From: Sulfurimonas sp.
GTDB lineage: Bacteria > Campylobacterota > Campylobacteria > Campylobacterales > Sulfurimonadaceae
Reading direction: 5' to 3'
Length of the DNA stretch: 64,000 nt
Assembly (NCBI RefSeq): GCF_019429335.1
Contig: NZ_JAHYJB010000001.1
Span: 156,738 to 220,737 of the forward strand
The position numbers were made by a program, and so were the translations under genes. Position 1 is the first letter of the stretch. The number at the start of each line of letters is the position of its first letter. The notes below the pieces were generated by a model, which did no database searches, was not told where the DNA came from, and was given only the letters and a program-made list of their open reading frames with translations. Positions 26,056 to 36,037 of this stretch are shown here, piece after piece.

Positions 26056-26388
26056 ATGTTTGTTGAATGGTCACTTTTAACCGTGCTCTCTATCGTCTCT
26101 GTTTACCTCTTTGTAAAGATGTTTTACTTCAAAAGTATCACAAGTAAAGAACAAAGAAGCAACGACTTGATGAAACTTACTCTCCAAGAAGCGGAGATAC
26201 TTATAAGAAAGTATCAGATACAGCTTCAGCGCGCGCTTGGGAATGTTGATATTTTGAGTGATGAGTTGACAAAACTAAGAAATGAGCTTAAAGTTTTAAA
26301 ACAGAGAAATACCAAGCATAGACAAGAGACAGATCGCCTAAACAACAAAATAAAAGCACTAGAGAGTCGTATAGACGCTCTGCTATAA
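26056..26388 (+). CDS. Membrane-anchored coiled-coil protein
   Basis: A 110-aa protein with one N-terminal membrane helix (WSLLTVLSIVSVYLFVKMFYF) and then a continuous coiled coil from residue ~40 to the end (EAEILIRKYQIQLQRALGNVDILSDELTKLRNELKVLKQRN). AAAAGGA lies upstream. Located between rpiB and apt. No family recognised; it may be a scaffold at the inner membrane. Confidence 0.75.
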   Translation: MFVEWSLLTVLSIVSVYLFVKMFYFKSITSKEQRSNDLMKLTLQEAEILIRKYQIQLQRALGNVDILSDELTKLRNELKVLKQRNTKHRQETDRLNNKIKALESRIDALL

Positions 26389-26402
26389 CATAAGGACAGG
26401 AT

Positions 26403-26951
26403 ATGACACTTAGCAGCACTGAAAGAAAAATCATAGAAAACTCCATAAGAGATATAAAAGACTTTCCAAAGCAGGGCATTGTATTTAAAGATATCACCAC
26501 ACTTCTGGGCGACAAAGAGGCGTTTGGCGTAACCATGAACCACTTCTATCAGAGATATAAAGAGTATAACCTAGACTATATTGCAGGCATCGACGCAAGA
26601 GGCTTTATTTTCGGTGCTGCGCTTGCACAGATGCTAGGCATAGGTTTTGTTCCTATTCGCAAAAAAGGGAAGCTTCCATACACTACAATCAGCGAAAAAT
26701 ATTCTCTCGAATACGGTATGGACGAGATAGAGGTTCATATTGATGCTTTTAGCGCAATTCCAAATGCAAAAGTTCTTCTTATGGACGATTTGATTGCAAC
26801 GGGAGGGACTGCAAGAGCTGCCGCAAAGCTTATAAATCAAGCAGGTGCCTCATGTCTGGAAGCTTGTTTTATTATCGGTCTAAACTTTTTAGACGGACAA
26901 AAAAATTTAAAAGAGATTACAAACGTATACTCTTTGATTGAGGTAAACTGA
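26403..26951 (+). CDS. apt: Adenine phosphoribosyltransferase
   Basis: Salvages adenine with PRPP to AMP. The 182-aa sequence has [21 protein letters not shown] at the N-terminus, [16 protein letters not shown], and the PRPP-binding [20 protein letters not shown]. Its last base overlaps the trpB start (TGATG), implying coupling with trpB. Confidence 0.95.
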   Translation: MTLSSTERKIIENSIRDIKDFPKQGIVFKDITTLLGDKEAFGVTMNHFYQRYKEYNLDYIAGIDARGFIFGAALAQMLGIGFVPIRKKGKLPYTTISEKYSLEYGMDEIEVHIDAFSAIPNAKVLLMDDLIATGGTARAAAKLINQAGASCLEACFIIGLNFLDGQKNLKEITNVYSLIEVN

Positions 26952-28153
26952 TGTATATTCCTTCCCCTTCAAAATTTGATCCAGATTTAAACGGACATTT
27001 TGGGATTTTTGGCGGCAGATACGCTCCAGAGACCTTAATGCCGGCACTTCTAAAACTTGAAGAAGAGTACAAAAACATCCGCTTTGACAAAGATTTCTGG
27101 AGCGAGGTCGACTACTATCTCAAAGATTATGTAGGACGCCCTTCTCCGCTCTATTTTGCTAAAAATCTCTCAGATGAAATTGGCGCAAAAATATATCTCA
27201 AAAGAGAAGATTTAAACCATACAGGCGCGCACAAAGTAAACAACGTAATCGCGCAAGGGCTTATGGCAAAGAGATTAGGATATAAAAAAATCATAGCTGA
27301 GACAGGTGCGGGTCAGCACGGCGTTGCAACTGCTACGATTTGCGCACTTTTAGGTTTAGAGTGCGAGATATTTATGGGTGCAAAGGATGTTGCACGTCAG
27401 GAGCTCAACGTTTTTCGTATGAAACTTCTAGGTGCGAAAGTAAACTCCGTTGAGAGCGGAAGCAAAACTCTAAAAGATGCAATGAATGACGCAATTCGCC
27501 ACTGGGTTACAAATGCAAGAGACACTTTTTATATAATCGGAACGGTTGCAGGTCCGCACCCATATCCTATGATGGTTAGGGATTTTCAGGCTATCATCGG
27601 CTATGAAGCAAGAGCTCAGATACTTGAAAAGGAGAAGCGTCTTCCCGATTACGTAATTGCATGTATCGGCGGCGGAAGCAACGCCATTGGGACTTTTCAG
27701 CACTTTTTAGAAGACAAAGAGGTTAGATGTATCGGCATAGAAGCCGGCGGTCACGGCATAGACTCAGGCGAGCATGGATGTTCTCTAAATCAGGGACGTC
27801 CGGGAGTATTGCATGGGCAGATGAGTTATCTGCTTCAAGATGATGACGGACAGATACTTGAAGCCCACTCAATTTCAGCTGGACTTGACTACCCTGGAAT
27901 CGGACCTGAGCATGCGTTTCACCACGACAACAAATCTGTAAGCTACGACTATATTACAGACAAAGAGGCGCTTGACGCGTTTGTATGGCTCTCACAAAAA
28001 GAGGGGATTATTCCCGCATTTGAGACTGCTCATGCAGTGGCATATCTTAAAAAAATGCCAAACATTAAAGACAAACTTGTTATCGTAAATCTATCAGGAC
28101 GTGGCGATAAAGATATGATGCAGGCAAAACAGTTGCTAAACTTTGACAAATAG
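26951..28153 (+). CDS. trpB: Tryptophan synthase beta chain
   Basis: PLP enzyme joining indole and serine to tryptophan. It is 400 aa with the PLP-binding lysine in [15 protein letters not shown], the phosphate-binding loop [10 protein letters not shown], and [11 protein letters not shown] at the end. No trpA lies next to it here; the neighbours are apt and a leucyl aminopeptidase. The sequence is of the normal TrpB1 type that pairs with TrpA. Confidence 0.95.
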   Translation: MYIPSPSKFDPDLNGHFGIFGGRYAPETLMPALLKLEEEYKNIRFDKDFWSEVDYYLKDYVGRPSPLYFAKNLSDEIGAKIYLKREDLNHTGAHKVNNVIAQGLMAKRLGYKKIIAETGAGQHGVATATICALLGLECEIFMGAKDVARQELNVFRMKLLGAKVNSVESGSKTLKDAMNDAIRHWVTNARDTFYIIGTVAGPHPYPMMVRDFQAIIGYEARAQILEKEKRLPDYVIACIGGGSNAIGTFQHFLEDKEVRCIGIEAGGHGIDSGEHGCSLNQGRPGVLHGQMSYLLQDDDGQILEAHSISAGLDYPGIGPEHAFHHDNKSVSYDYITDKEALDAFVWLSQKEGIIPAFETAHAVAYLKKMPNIKDKLVIVNLSGRGDKDMMQAKQLLNFDK

Positions 28154-28161
28154 GAAAAAAA

Positions 28162-29577
28162 ATGAATATCAAACTAGTAGATAAAAAAATATCAGATATA
28201 GATTCAGAGATATTAGTAGAATTTTTAACAAAAGATGAGCTTCCAAATCACAAAAAAGCCAAAATACTCCAAAATGCAGGCTTTAAAGCTGAACAGGACA
28301 CAACATGCTTTTTGTATGAGAAAGCGACTCTTTTCTGCGGGATAGAGAGCAAAAAAAGCGATGACGTTAGAAGTGCGGCGTCTTGCATGATAAAAATGCT
28401 TAAATCTTCAAACTACAAATCAGCAAAGATGAGCGTTATAGGTAAATCTACATTAAGCGCTTTGGTAGAAGGTATTGTTTTAGGCGGATATGAGTTTAAT
28501 GAATATAAATCTGAGCCAAAAAAAGCAGCATTAGAGGAGATATCTTTTGCTATAGACGATTTTGAGCTTGGCGAACTTGAGACTATTTTCAACGAAGCGC
28601 TTATTATTGCAAATGCTACATGTTACACACGCGATATCGTAAACAGAGCTCCGCAAGAGATAAATCCTCAGACATTGGCACATGCGGCTCAAACTTTAGC
28701 TTATGATAACTCACTTTTGTGCAATATTCTTCAAGAAGATGATTTGGCAAAAGAGAATATGAACGCAATGCTGGCAGTCGGACGTGCCTCTGTTCATGGA
28801 AGCGCACTTGTTCATCTTGCATACAAACCTGCAAATCCTAAAAAAGTTGTTACGCTTGTAGGAAAAGGTTTAACTTATGACAGCGGCGGACTAAGCCTTA
28901 AAGCTCCTACTTCAATGGTAACGATGAAGATGGACAAAGCAGGCGCATGTGCAGTTCTTGGAATTATAAAAGCAGTAAGCGAACTGAAGTTAGATATCGA
29001 AGTTCATGCATTTATAGGTGCAGTTGAAAATATGGTCGGCGGAAATGCCTACAAGCCTGACGATATTCTTGTATCAAGAAGCAAAACAACCATAGAGGTT
29101 AGAAATACAGATGCAGAGGGTCGTTTGGTTCTGGCCGACATGCTTGACTATGCACAGGAGAAAGTAGATGCTGATTATATCTTCGACTTTGCAACACTCA
29201 CCGGTGCATGTATGATTGCTCTTGGGCAATATACTACAGGCTTAATGGGGCACTCTCATAAGCTCAAACATGATATTTCACGCGCAGGAGGCGACTCTGG
29301 AGAGATGATAAGCTCGCTGCCGTTTAACAGACATCTTAAAAAACTTCTAAAGAGCGAGATTGCAGACATTAGCAACACCGCTTCAAAGCCTTACGGTGGA
29401 GCGATAACTGCCGGCTTGTTTTTGGATAAGTTCATTAAAGATGAAAACAAAAACAAGTGGATGCACTTTGACATAGCAGGAACCGCCTATACCGAAAGCC
29501 CGTGGGACTGCAATGTTTACGGAGCAACAGGTGCAGGTGTGCGTTTAATGTGCGCGTTTTTAAGAGAGGCAAAGTAG
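28162..29577 (+). CDS. pepA: Leucyl aminopeptidase (M17)
   Basis: Cytosolic two-zinc aminopeptidase of 471 aa. Catalytic domain motifs: GKGLTYDSGGLSLK, MKMDKAGACAVLG (lysine and metal ligands), NTDAEGRLVLADML (metal ligands and active-site arginine) and WMHFDIAGTAYTE. The N-terminal ~160 residues are the usual poorly conserved domain. It follows trpB by 8 nt with GGAAAAAAA upstream. Confidence 0.94.
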   Translation: MNIKLVDKKISDIDSEILVEFLTKDELPNHKKAKILQNAGFKAEQDTTCFLYEKATLFCGIESKKSDDVRSAASCMIKMLKSSNYKSAKMSVIGKSTLSALVEGIVLGGYEFNEYKSEPKKAALEEISFAIDDFELGELETIFNEALIIANATCYTRDIVNRAPQEINPQTLAHAAQTLAYDNSLLCNILQEDDLAKENMNAMLAVGRASVHGSALVHLAYKPANPKKVVTLVGKGLTYDSGGLSLKAPTSMVTMKMDKAGACAVLGIIKAVSELKLDIEVHAFIGAVENMVGGNAYKPDDILVSRSKTTIEVRNTDAEGRLVLADMLDYAQEKVDADYIFDFATLTGACMIALGQYTTGLMGHSHKLKHDISRAGGDSGEMISSLPFNRHLKKLLKSEIADISNTASKPYGGAITAGLFLDKFIKDENKNKWMHFDIAGTAYTESPWDCNVYGATGAGVRLMCAFLREAK

Positions 29578-29603
29578 AGAACCAAGCGTCGCATTAATGA
29601 TTT

Positions 29604-29645
29604 ATATGATTTAAATAAAGGCATAATTTATTTTTAAAATCATAT
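29604..29645. promoter_or_regulatory. Inverted repeat overlapping the zupT promoter
   Basis: ATATGATTT and AAATCATAT form a perfect 9-bp inverted repeat with a 24-nt spacer. The right arm runs into the TATAAT box (29643-29648) of zupT. It could be the terminator of pepA, or an operator; the sequence alone does not decide. Confidence 0.4.
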
Positions 29646-29648
29646 AAT
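29643..29648 (+). promoter_or_regulatory. -10 box of zupT (leaderless start likely)
   Basis: TATAAT lies only 5 nt before the zupT ATG and no Shine-Dalgarno is present, so transcription probably begins at or just after the start codon. Confidence 0.5.
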
Positions 29649-29653
29649 CTTCC

Positions 29654-30499
29654 ATGCATGATTTATCACTTGAGACTGTTTTATTTGCATTTATCCTTAC
29701 GCTCTTTGCAGGGTTTTCCACATCCATAGGTGCCCTTCTTGCATTTTTTTCAAAAAGCAAAAACTACACTATTTTATCTGTCGGAATGGGTTTTTCGGCA
29801 GGCGTAATGATTTATATCTCTTTTATGGAGATTTTGCCAAAATCAAGAGACTCTTTCACGGAGCTCTACTCAAGTGAAATAACGGGAGAGATATTAACTT
29901 TTCTATCTTTTTTTGCAGGTATTGCCATAATCGCCGTTATTGACTATCTGATTCCAGAAGATGTGAATCCGCATGAGACAAAAAGCAATAGCGAGATTCT
30001 TGAACTTAAGCCGCAAACAAAAAGCTCCATTATCGGCAACTCTGCACTAAAGAGAACAGGAGTCTTTACGGCGCTTGCCATCGGAATTCATAATTTTCCA
30101 GAAGGGTTTGCAACATTTGCAGCAGCACTTGAGAATCCAACCCTAGGTATAGCCATAGCAGTTGCAATTGCAATCCACAATATACCAGAGGGGATAGCTG
30201 TCTCACTGCCGATATACCACGCTACAGGAAACAAAAAGAGTGCATTTTGGTATGCTACACTCTCGGGACTTGCCGAGCCGCTTGGTGCATTGGTGGGCTT
30301 TTTTATACTTCTTCCTTTTATGGGCGAAACTACACTTGGCATAACGTTTGGAATAGTCGCAGGAATAATGATTTACATCTCTTTTGACGAGCTTCTGCCG
30401 GCTGCGAGAGTTTACGGAAATGCACATACAACATTAGCAGGAATAACTTTTGGAATGTTTATTATGGCGATTAGCCTGATTGGCTTTAAATTGGTATAG
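29654..30499 (+). CDS. zupT: ZIP-family zinc transporter ZupT
   Basis: Inner-membrane divalent metal importer, 281 aa with about eight membrane helices. The metal-binding helices are seen as IGIHNFPEGFATF and IAIHNIPEGIAVSLP, the HNxPEG motifs of the GufA/ZupT branch, plus FSAGVMIYISFMEILP near the start. There is no ribosome binding site; the -10 box lies next to the start codon. A downstream in-frame ATG is not more convincing. Confidence 0.93.
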   Translation: MHDLSLETVLFAFILTLFAGFSTSIGALLAFFSKSKNYTILSVGMGFSAGVMIYISFMEILPKSRDSFTELYSSEITGEILTFLSFFAGIAIIAVIDYLIPEDVNPHETKSNSEILELKPQTKSSIIGNSALKRTGVFTALAIGIHNFPEGFATFAAALENPTLGIAIAVAIAIHNIPEGIAVSLPIYHATGNKKSAFWYATLSGLAEPLGALVGFFILLPFMGETTLGITFGIVAGIMIYISFDELLPAARVYGNAHTTLAGITFGMFIMAISLIGFKLV

Positions 30500-30538
30500 T
30501 GTCAAAACACAAAATATGGCTGATGGGAAAAAAGTAAC

Positions 30539-31042
30539 ATGTATGTTGACATAAAAAAGCCTACACTTTTTTTATTTACGGATGCAAGCGTAGATCCGCA
30601 AACTAAAATCGGCTACGGCGCATACCTTCTAATGCCAGAATTCAGCCTAGAAGCGCCCATCTCAAAACACAAAATCAAAACAAGAAAATTTAAAAATACC
30701 ACTTCATCAAAACTGGAACTTGAGACACTGCTTTGGGCTCTTGGAGAAATAGAGACAAGAGAATGCAAAATTATCGTCTATACGGACTGTCAAAACATAA
30801 TCAGCCTAAAAGCAAGAGAAGAGCGCATTGTAAAAAATAACTATATGTCAAGAAAAAATACCCTTATAAGAAATCATGAGCTTTATAAAAAATTTTATAA
30901 AATCACGGACCGCTATGATTGTGACTTTATAAAAGTAAAAGGTCATAAAAAAACTGAGGACAAAGATTTGATAGATATCTTCTTTACACTTGTCGACAAA
31001 GCTTCAAGAGAAGCTCTTAGAGAAAAAGAGTCCCCATTTTAA
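30539..31042 (+). CDS. RNase H-fold protein (RNase HI-like)
   Basis: A 167-aa protein with the four acidic residues of RNase H in order: LFTDASVDP (D), SSKLELETLLWAL (E), IVYTDCQN (D) and LVDKASREAL (D), plus a histidine in KVKGHKKTEDKD. It is divergent from canonical RnhA, with a long basic insert (IVKNNYMSRKNTLIRNHELYKK). It could remove RNA from hybrids or be a distinct nuclease. It stands between zupT and ychF. Confidence 0.8.
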   Translation: MYVDIKKPTLFLFTDASVDPQTKIGYGAYLLMPEFSLEAPISKHKIKTRKFKNTTSSKLELETLLWALGEIETRECKIIVYTDCQNIISLKAREERIVKNNYMSRKNTLIRNHELYKKFYKITDRYDCDFIKVKGHKKTEDKDLIDIFFTLVDKASREALREKESPF

Positions 31043-31108
31043 TCACTATCTACACATATTTTAGCTATTATTACAAAAAATATTTCACAGCACAATAAAA
31101 GGTAAATT

Positions 31109-32209
31109 ATGGGTTTAAGTATCGGTCTTGTAGGACTACCAAACGTAGGAAAATCAACAACTTTTAATGCACTTACAAAAGCGCAAAACGCAGAGGCAGC
31201 GAACTATCCGTTTTGTACGATAGAGCCCAACAAGGCTATTGTTCCCGTTCCGGATAAAAGGTTGTCAGAACTAGCGAAAATTGTTAATCCTGAGAGAATT
31301 CAATACTCAACACTTGATTTCGTTGATATCGCGGGTCTTGTAAAAGGTGCCAGCAAAGGCGAAGGATTGGGAAACAAGTTTTTGTCAAACATTCGTGAGA
31401 CTGAAGTTATTCTACACATCGTAAGATGTTTTGAGGATGACAATATCGTCCATACTGAGGCGAGCATTGACCCTATAAGAGACGTTGAAATCATTGAGGG
31501 CGAGCTAATCCTAGCAGATATCGAAGTTTTGCAAAACAGAATGGATAGACTAAAAAAGCAGGCAAAAACAGATAAAACTGCGGCTGCAATGCTTATACTT
31601 GCAGAGGAGCTTGCTGAATTTTTAGCAGATGGCAACTTGGCTAGAAATTTTGCAAAAGTAGAGACAGATGAGTACAAACAGCTTAACCATGAAGTAAGAC
31701 TTTTAACAGGCAAAGAGATTATGTACGGTGCAAACGTTGATGAAGACGGCTTGTTAGAAGACAGCGACTTTGTTATCAAACTAAAAGATCATGCGGCTAA
31801 AAATAACTGCGAACTTATAAAACTTTGTGCAAAAATCGAAGAGGAACTTGTAGGTTTAGAAGACGAGGAAGCGGCTGAATTCTTAAGCTCTCTTGGCGTT
31901 CTTGAGTCGGGACTTGAGCAGATTATCCAAAAAGGTTTTGATAAACTCGGACTTATGAGCTACTTTACGGCAGGAGTTAAAGAGGTTCGCGCTTGGACAA
32001 TCAGAAAAAACACAACAGCACCAAAAGCTGCAGCTGTAATTCACAACGATTTTGAAAAAGGATTTATCCGCGCCGAGGTTATCGCATATAACGACTTTAT
32101 AGCATGCGGCGGTGAAAACAAAGCCAAAGAAGCTGGAAAGATGCGTCTTGAGGGAAAAGAGTATATCGTGCAAGACGGCGACATTATGCACTTTAGATTT
32201 AACGTATAA
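31109..32209 (+). CDS. ychF: Ribosome-binding ATPase YchF (Obg family)
   Basis: A 366-aa P-loop NTPase that binds the ribosome and prefers ATP. G1 is GLPNVGKSTTFNAL, the switch segment is NYPFCTIEPN, G3 is DIAGLVKGASKGEGLGN, and a coiled coil follows. The C-terminal TGS domain (SYFTAGVKEVRAWTI ... VQDGDIMHFRFNV) is intact. AAAGG precedes the ATG. Convergent with the ABC exporter operon, 3 nt between stops. Confidence 0.96.
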   Translation: MGLSIGLVGLPNVGKSTTFNALTKAQNAEAANYPFCTIEPNKAIVPVPDKRLSELAKIVNPERIQYSTLDFVDIAGLVKGASKGEGLGNKFLSNIRETEVILHIVRCFEDDNIVHTEASIDPIRDVEIIEGELILADIEVLQNRMDRLKKQAKTDKTAAAMLILAEELAEFLADGNLARNFAKVETDEYKQLNHEVRLLTGKEIMYGANVDEDGLLEDSDFVIKLKDHAAKNNCELIKLCAKIEEELVGLEDEEAAEFLSSLGVLESGLEQIIQKGFDKLGLMSYFTAGVKEVRAWTIRKNTTAPKAAAVIHNDFEKGFIRAEVIAYNDFIACGGENKAKEAGKMRLEGKEYIVQDGDIMHFRFNV

Positions 32210-32212
32210 TTT

Positions 32213-33331
32213 TTAACTGCGTGACTCAACGCTTCTTTTAAAACTAAGAAGCGCAAAAGCAAAGAAAAAGAGTCCTATAAAAAATATAGCAACCAAATGT
32301 TTCCACACAGTCTCAAGCCCTGCCCCTCTAAAAAGTATCGCCTGAGCTGCCTCCATAAAATGGGTAGTAGGCGAGAGATACATAACATACTGCAAAACAG
32401 TTGGCATACTCTCATATGGGGTTATTCCGCCTGAGAGCATCAAAAGCGGCAAAACAACCAAAATAAGCATCATTCCAAACTGCGGCATAGAGTTCGTTAT
32501 GGTTCCCATAAATATGCCCATGGATGTCGTGGAGAACAGAACTAAGAACGTAGTGAACAAAAAGAGCGCTACAGAGCCTGAAATAGGAACTTCCAAAAAT
32601 ATCTCCACAACCACAAAAAGCGCGAACACAACTCCCAGCATAATAACTAATGCAGTTGATAAAATCTTCGCTACCATTATCTCCATGGAATTAAGAGGCA
32701 TAACCAAAAGGTGCTCTATTGTGCCGTGCTCTTTTTCTCTCATCAAAGAGGCACCCGCAATCAAAATAGAGAACATCAAAATATTGCTTATAACCTCATT
32801 TATACTTCCAAACCAGCTGCTTACAAGATTGGGATTGTATTTATAGTTTGTAACCAGATTTATTGGCGTTGGAGGGACTGTTTTTGCAAAAAATGTATTT
32901 ACCTCCTGCATGATTATTGCAGAGATATAGCCCGAGCCTATTCCTGCTTGAAGCATTCTTGTCGCATCAACGTTGACCTGCACCTCTGTGCTCTCGCCCT
33001 TTAAAATTGTTTTTTCAAAACCGCTTGGTATGATGACTACAAACGTGTAAATTCCGCTATCCATCCCCTTGTCAATCTCATCATAAGAGATATGTTTTGG
33101 CGCCATAAATCTGGGCTCATAAAATGAGTCTATAACTCTTTGCGAAAGAGCAGATCTGTCCTCATCAACAAATGCTATGGGTGCGTTATTCAGCTCCGTT
33201 GAGGACTCAGCCGCTGCAATATAGATAGCCACACTAAATGAGTAGATAATAAAGAGGAGCATTACCTTGTCTCTAAAAAGAATCAATAGCTCTTTTAAAA
33301 AAAGACGATAGATGGTCAATAGATATCTCAT
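32213..33331 (-). CDS. ABC-2 type permease (YhhJ-like)
   Basis: A 372-aa inner-membrane permease with one N-terminal helix (LILFRDKVMLLFIIYSFSVAIYI), a large periplasmic domain and five C-terminal helices including MREKEHGTIEHLLVMPLNSMEIMVAK, the ABC-2 signature. It is the last gene of the leftward operon HlyD-like/RbbA-like/permease, the same composition as E. coli yhiI-rbbA-yhhJ. It would complete the exporter with the permease half fused to the ATPases. Confidence 0.88.
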   Translation of the reverse strand: MRYLLTIYRLFLKELLILFRDKVMLLFIIYSFSVAIYIAAAESSTELNNAPIAFVDEDRSALSQRVIDSFYEPRFMAPKHISYDEIDKGMDSGIYTFVVIIPSGFEKTILKGESTEVQVNVDATRMLQAGIGSGYISAIIMQEVNTFFAKTVPPTPINLVTNYKYNPNLVSSWFGSINEVISNILMFSILIAGASLMREKEHGTIEHLLVMPLNSMEIMVAKILSTALVIMLGVVFALFVVVEIFLEVPISGSVALFLFTTFLVLFSTTSMGIFMGTITNSMPQFGMMLILVVLPLLMLSGGITPYESMPTVLQYVMYLSPTTHFMEAAQAILFRGAGLETVWKHLVAIFFIGLFFFAFALLSFKRSVESRS

Positions 33332-33333
33332 AA

Positions 33334-36036
33334 CTATCTCTCCTGCTTTCTCAAAAGCATTAGGCTTAGTGCGCTGATGACCACAATAGAGAGGGCGATA
33401 GCTATAAAATCAAAATGGTGCCCCTCAAAACCGATGTTTTTGCTAAATATGCCCCTGCTGATGTTTATAAAATATGTAGCGGGGAAGATATTGCCAATAA
33501 ATGCGCCTACACCCTCCAGTGAGCTAACGGGGTCACGCAGTCCTGAAAAAGCAATAGTGGGAAGCAGCGTCGCTATTGCTGTGCCTCCGAGTGCGGATAT
33601 TTGAGTTTTTGTAAAGGCAGACATTAAAAATCCCATGCCGGTAGTTGCGATAACAAAAAGCAGTGCAGCAAAAAAAAGTGTGATAAAACTTCCCGCAACC
33701 GGAACCTTAAATACATATACGGCAAGAAGAATAAGCCCTAAAAAACTAATCATGCTAATCACCACATAAGGTATCTGTTTGCCTAGTAAAAACTCCAGTT
33801 TAGTAACGGGCGTTGCATAAAAATTGGCAATCGTACCAAGCTCTTTTTCCCTAACAACACTAAGCGCCATTAAGATGGAGGGGATAAAGACAAGAAGCAT
33901 GGGAATAACGGCAGGAACCATCGAGTAGATGCTTTTAAAATCCTGATTGTAGCGGTACCTCGTCTCTATCTCAACCAGCGGCGAGGCTTTTGTATTTAAG
34001 AGCGATTCTAAGTAGCTGTAATGAAGCCCTTCAACATACCCTTTTATGGTCTCTGCCCTAAAGGCAAGCGTTCCGTCTATCCAAACACCAATCTCTGCTC
34101 CATCTCCTTTTGCAAAATCTCTTCCAAAATTTGGAGGTATCTCTATTGCAAGCGCAATCTTGCCTCTTTTCATCTTCTCATCCAAATCAGCATATGATAT
34201 CAAACTCTCCTGCTCCAGAAAGTATATTGAGCCTGAGATATGCTCTACATACTCCCTGCTACGTGGGCTCTGGTCATAATCAAGAACAGAATATTTCAAG
34301 TCCTCAACATCCATGCTTACTCCATATCCCATTACAAACATTAGTATGACAGTTCCAAGAAGCGCAAAAACAAGACGCAGAGGATCTCTTATAAGCTCCA
34401 GCGATTCACGGTAAATATAGCCGAAAAATCTAAGCGGCGAAAAAAAAGTTGCCAATTTTTTATGGGAGCTTCTATCCATGGAAATTGTTATGTCGTCACT
34501 CTCATCTTTGCCCATATCCTCATACAGATACTCCACAAAAGCCTCTTCCAGATTCTCTTTATCTTTTGAGCGAGCGATTGCTTCTGGGGAGTCACTTGCT
34601 AAAACCCTGCCTTGATGCATCAAAGAGACTCTGTCACAGCGCTCTCCCTCATTCATAAAATGGGTAGAAATAAAGATTGTAACTCCGTCATTTTGAGATA
34701 AATCAGTCAAAAACTTCCAAAACATATCTCTGGATATCGGGTCAACGCCTGATGTCGGCTCATCAAGTATAAGCATTTTGGGCTTATGAATAACGGCAAC
34801 AGCCAAAGAGAGCCTCTGCTTTATTCCAAGAGGCAAATCAAGCGCCAAAGAGTCTTCATATTGCTTTATGAAAAATCGCTCAAGCATCTTCTCTACAACC
34901 TCTTTTATCACGCTCTTTTTTATCCTGTATAAATGTGCATGCAGTATCAGATTTTGCTTTACGCTCAGTTCATTGTAGAGAGAGAAGGACTGCGTCATGT
35001 ATCCGACATCATTTCTCATCTCAAGACTATGCTTTTTTATGGATTGTCCAAAGAGTTTAATTGTTCCATGGGTCGGGCTTAAAAGTCCGGTAAGCATCTT
35101 CATGGTTGTTGTTTTGCCGCATCCGTTTGAACCTAAAAAACCGAAAATCTCACCTTGGGCAATTTGAAAACTTACGTTCTCTACAGCCGTAAAGTCGCCG
35201 AACTTCTTCGTAAGCTCCACAGCTTCTATCGCCAGTGCGCTGTTTTGAAACTCTTTTTTTTTGGGAAGCAAGAAATCTATATACTCTCTACTCTCCTCTT
35301 TTGGCAAAAGCTGAGTAAATGCAGAATCTATATTGTCCGTGTTTGTAATATTCAAAAGCTCTTGTGGCGTTCCTTGAGAGAGTATTTTGCCATCATTTAC
35401 AGCGATTATATGGTCAAAAAACTCTGCTTCTTGCATGTAGGCTGTAGCAATAAGCACACTAACACCTTTTTGACTCTCTCGTATATGCGCAATTAGTTTC
35501 CAAAACTCTCTTCTTGAGAGCGGATCAACACCGGTTGTAGGCTCATCGAGTATAAGCAGGTCTGGGTCATGTATAAGAGCACAGCAAAGACCCAGTTTCT
35601 GCTTCATGCCTCCAGAGAGCTTTCCCACCGCCCTATCCTTAAATTCATAGAGCCCGATACTCTTTAGAAGAGCATCTATTCTTCTTTTTCTCTCACTTTT
35701 ATCAAGTCCGAACACTCTTGCAAAAAACTCCATATTTTCATATACGGAAAGTAACATGTATAGATTTTTTCCGAGCCCTTGGGGCATGTAGGCAATACGC
35801 GGAGATACTTTTTTTCTAAATAATGCGCTTTTTATGTCACCGCCTAGAACTTCAACGCTTCCGCTTTGGATTTTTTTGACTCCCGCTATTATTGAGAGGA
35901 GTGTTGATTTTCCAACCCCGTCAGGTCCGATAAAGCCGACCATGCTTCCTGATGGAATATTCAATGTTACAGAGTCTAGCGCCTTTGTTTTTTTATAAAA
36001 GTGCGAAACATCTTCTATTTTGACAACAAAGTTCAT
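33334..36036 (-). CDS. Fused double ATPase and permease of ABC exporter (RbbA-like)
   Basis: A 900-aa fusion. ATPase 1 (residues ~5-235): Walker A GPDGVGKST, signature LSGGMKQKLGL, Walker B LLILDEPTTGVDP. ATPase 2 (~270-500): Walker A GSNGCGKTT, signature weakened to LPLGIKQRLSL, Walker B LILDEPTSGVDP. The remainder is an ABC-2 permease with a periplasmic loop and helices around VREKELGTIANFYATPVTKLEF. This layout matches RbbA, once described as a ribosome-associated ATPase but more easily read as a drug or lipid exporter. The altered second signature suggests asymmetric ATP sites. Stop and next start are 2 nt apart. Confidence 0.9.
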   Translation of the reverse strand: MNFVVKIEDVSHFYKKTKALDSVTLNIPSGSMVGFIGPDGVGKSTLLSIIAGVKKIQSGSVEVLGGDIKSALFRKKVSPRIAYMPQGLGKNLYMLLSVYENMEFFARVFGLDKSERKRRIDALLKSIGLYEFKDRAVGKLSGGMKQKLGLCCALIHDPDLLILDEPTTGVDPLSRREFWKLIAHIRESQKGVSVLIATAYMQEAEFFDHIIAVNDGKILSQGTPQELLNITNTDNIDSAFTQLLPKEESREYIDFLLPKKKEFQNSALAIEAVELTKKFGDFTAVENVSFQIAQGEIFGFLGSNGCGKTTTMKMLTGLLSPTHGTIKLFGQSIKKHSLEMRNDVGYMTQSFSLYNELSVKQNLILHAHLYRIKKSVIKEVVEKMLERFFIKQYEDSLALDLPLGIKQRLSLAVAVIHKPKMLILDEPTSGVDPISRDMFWKFLTDLSQNDGVTIFISTHFMNEGERCDRVSLMHQGRVLASDSPEAIARSKDKENLEEAFVEYLYEDMGKDESDDITISMDRSSHKKLATFFSPLRFFGYIYRESLELIRDPLRLVFALLGTVILMFVMGYGVSMDVEDLKYSVLDYDQSPRSREYVEHISGSIYFLEQESLISYADLDEKMKRGKIALAIEIPPNFGRDFAKGDGAEIGVWIDGTLAFRAETIKGYVEGLHYSYLESLLNTKASPLVEIETRYRYNQDFKSIYSMVPAVIPMLLVFIPSILMALSVVREKELGTIANFYATPVTKLEFLLGKQIPYVVISMISFLGLILLAVYVFKVPVAGSFITLFFAALLFVIATTGMGFLMSAFTKTQISALGGTAIATLLPTIAFSGLRDPVSSLEGVGAFIGNIFPATYFINISRGIFSKNIGFEGHHFDFIAIALSIVVISALSLMLLRKQER

Positions 36037-36037
36037 T

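Noticed and set aside
31300-31779. 159-aa minus-strand ORF within ychF
   Set aside because: Serine-rich antisense frame of a well-supported gene.
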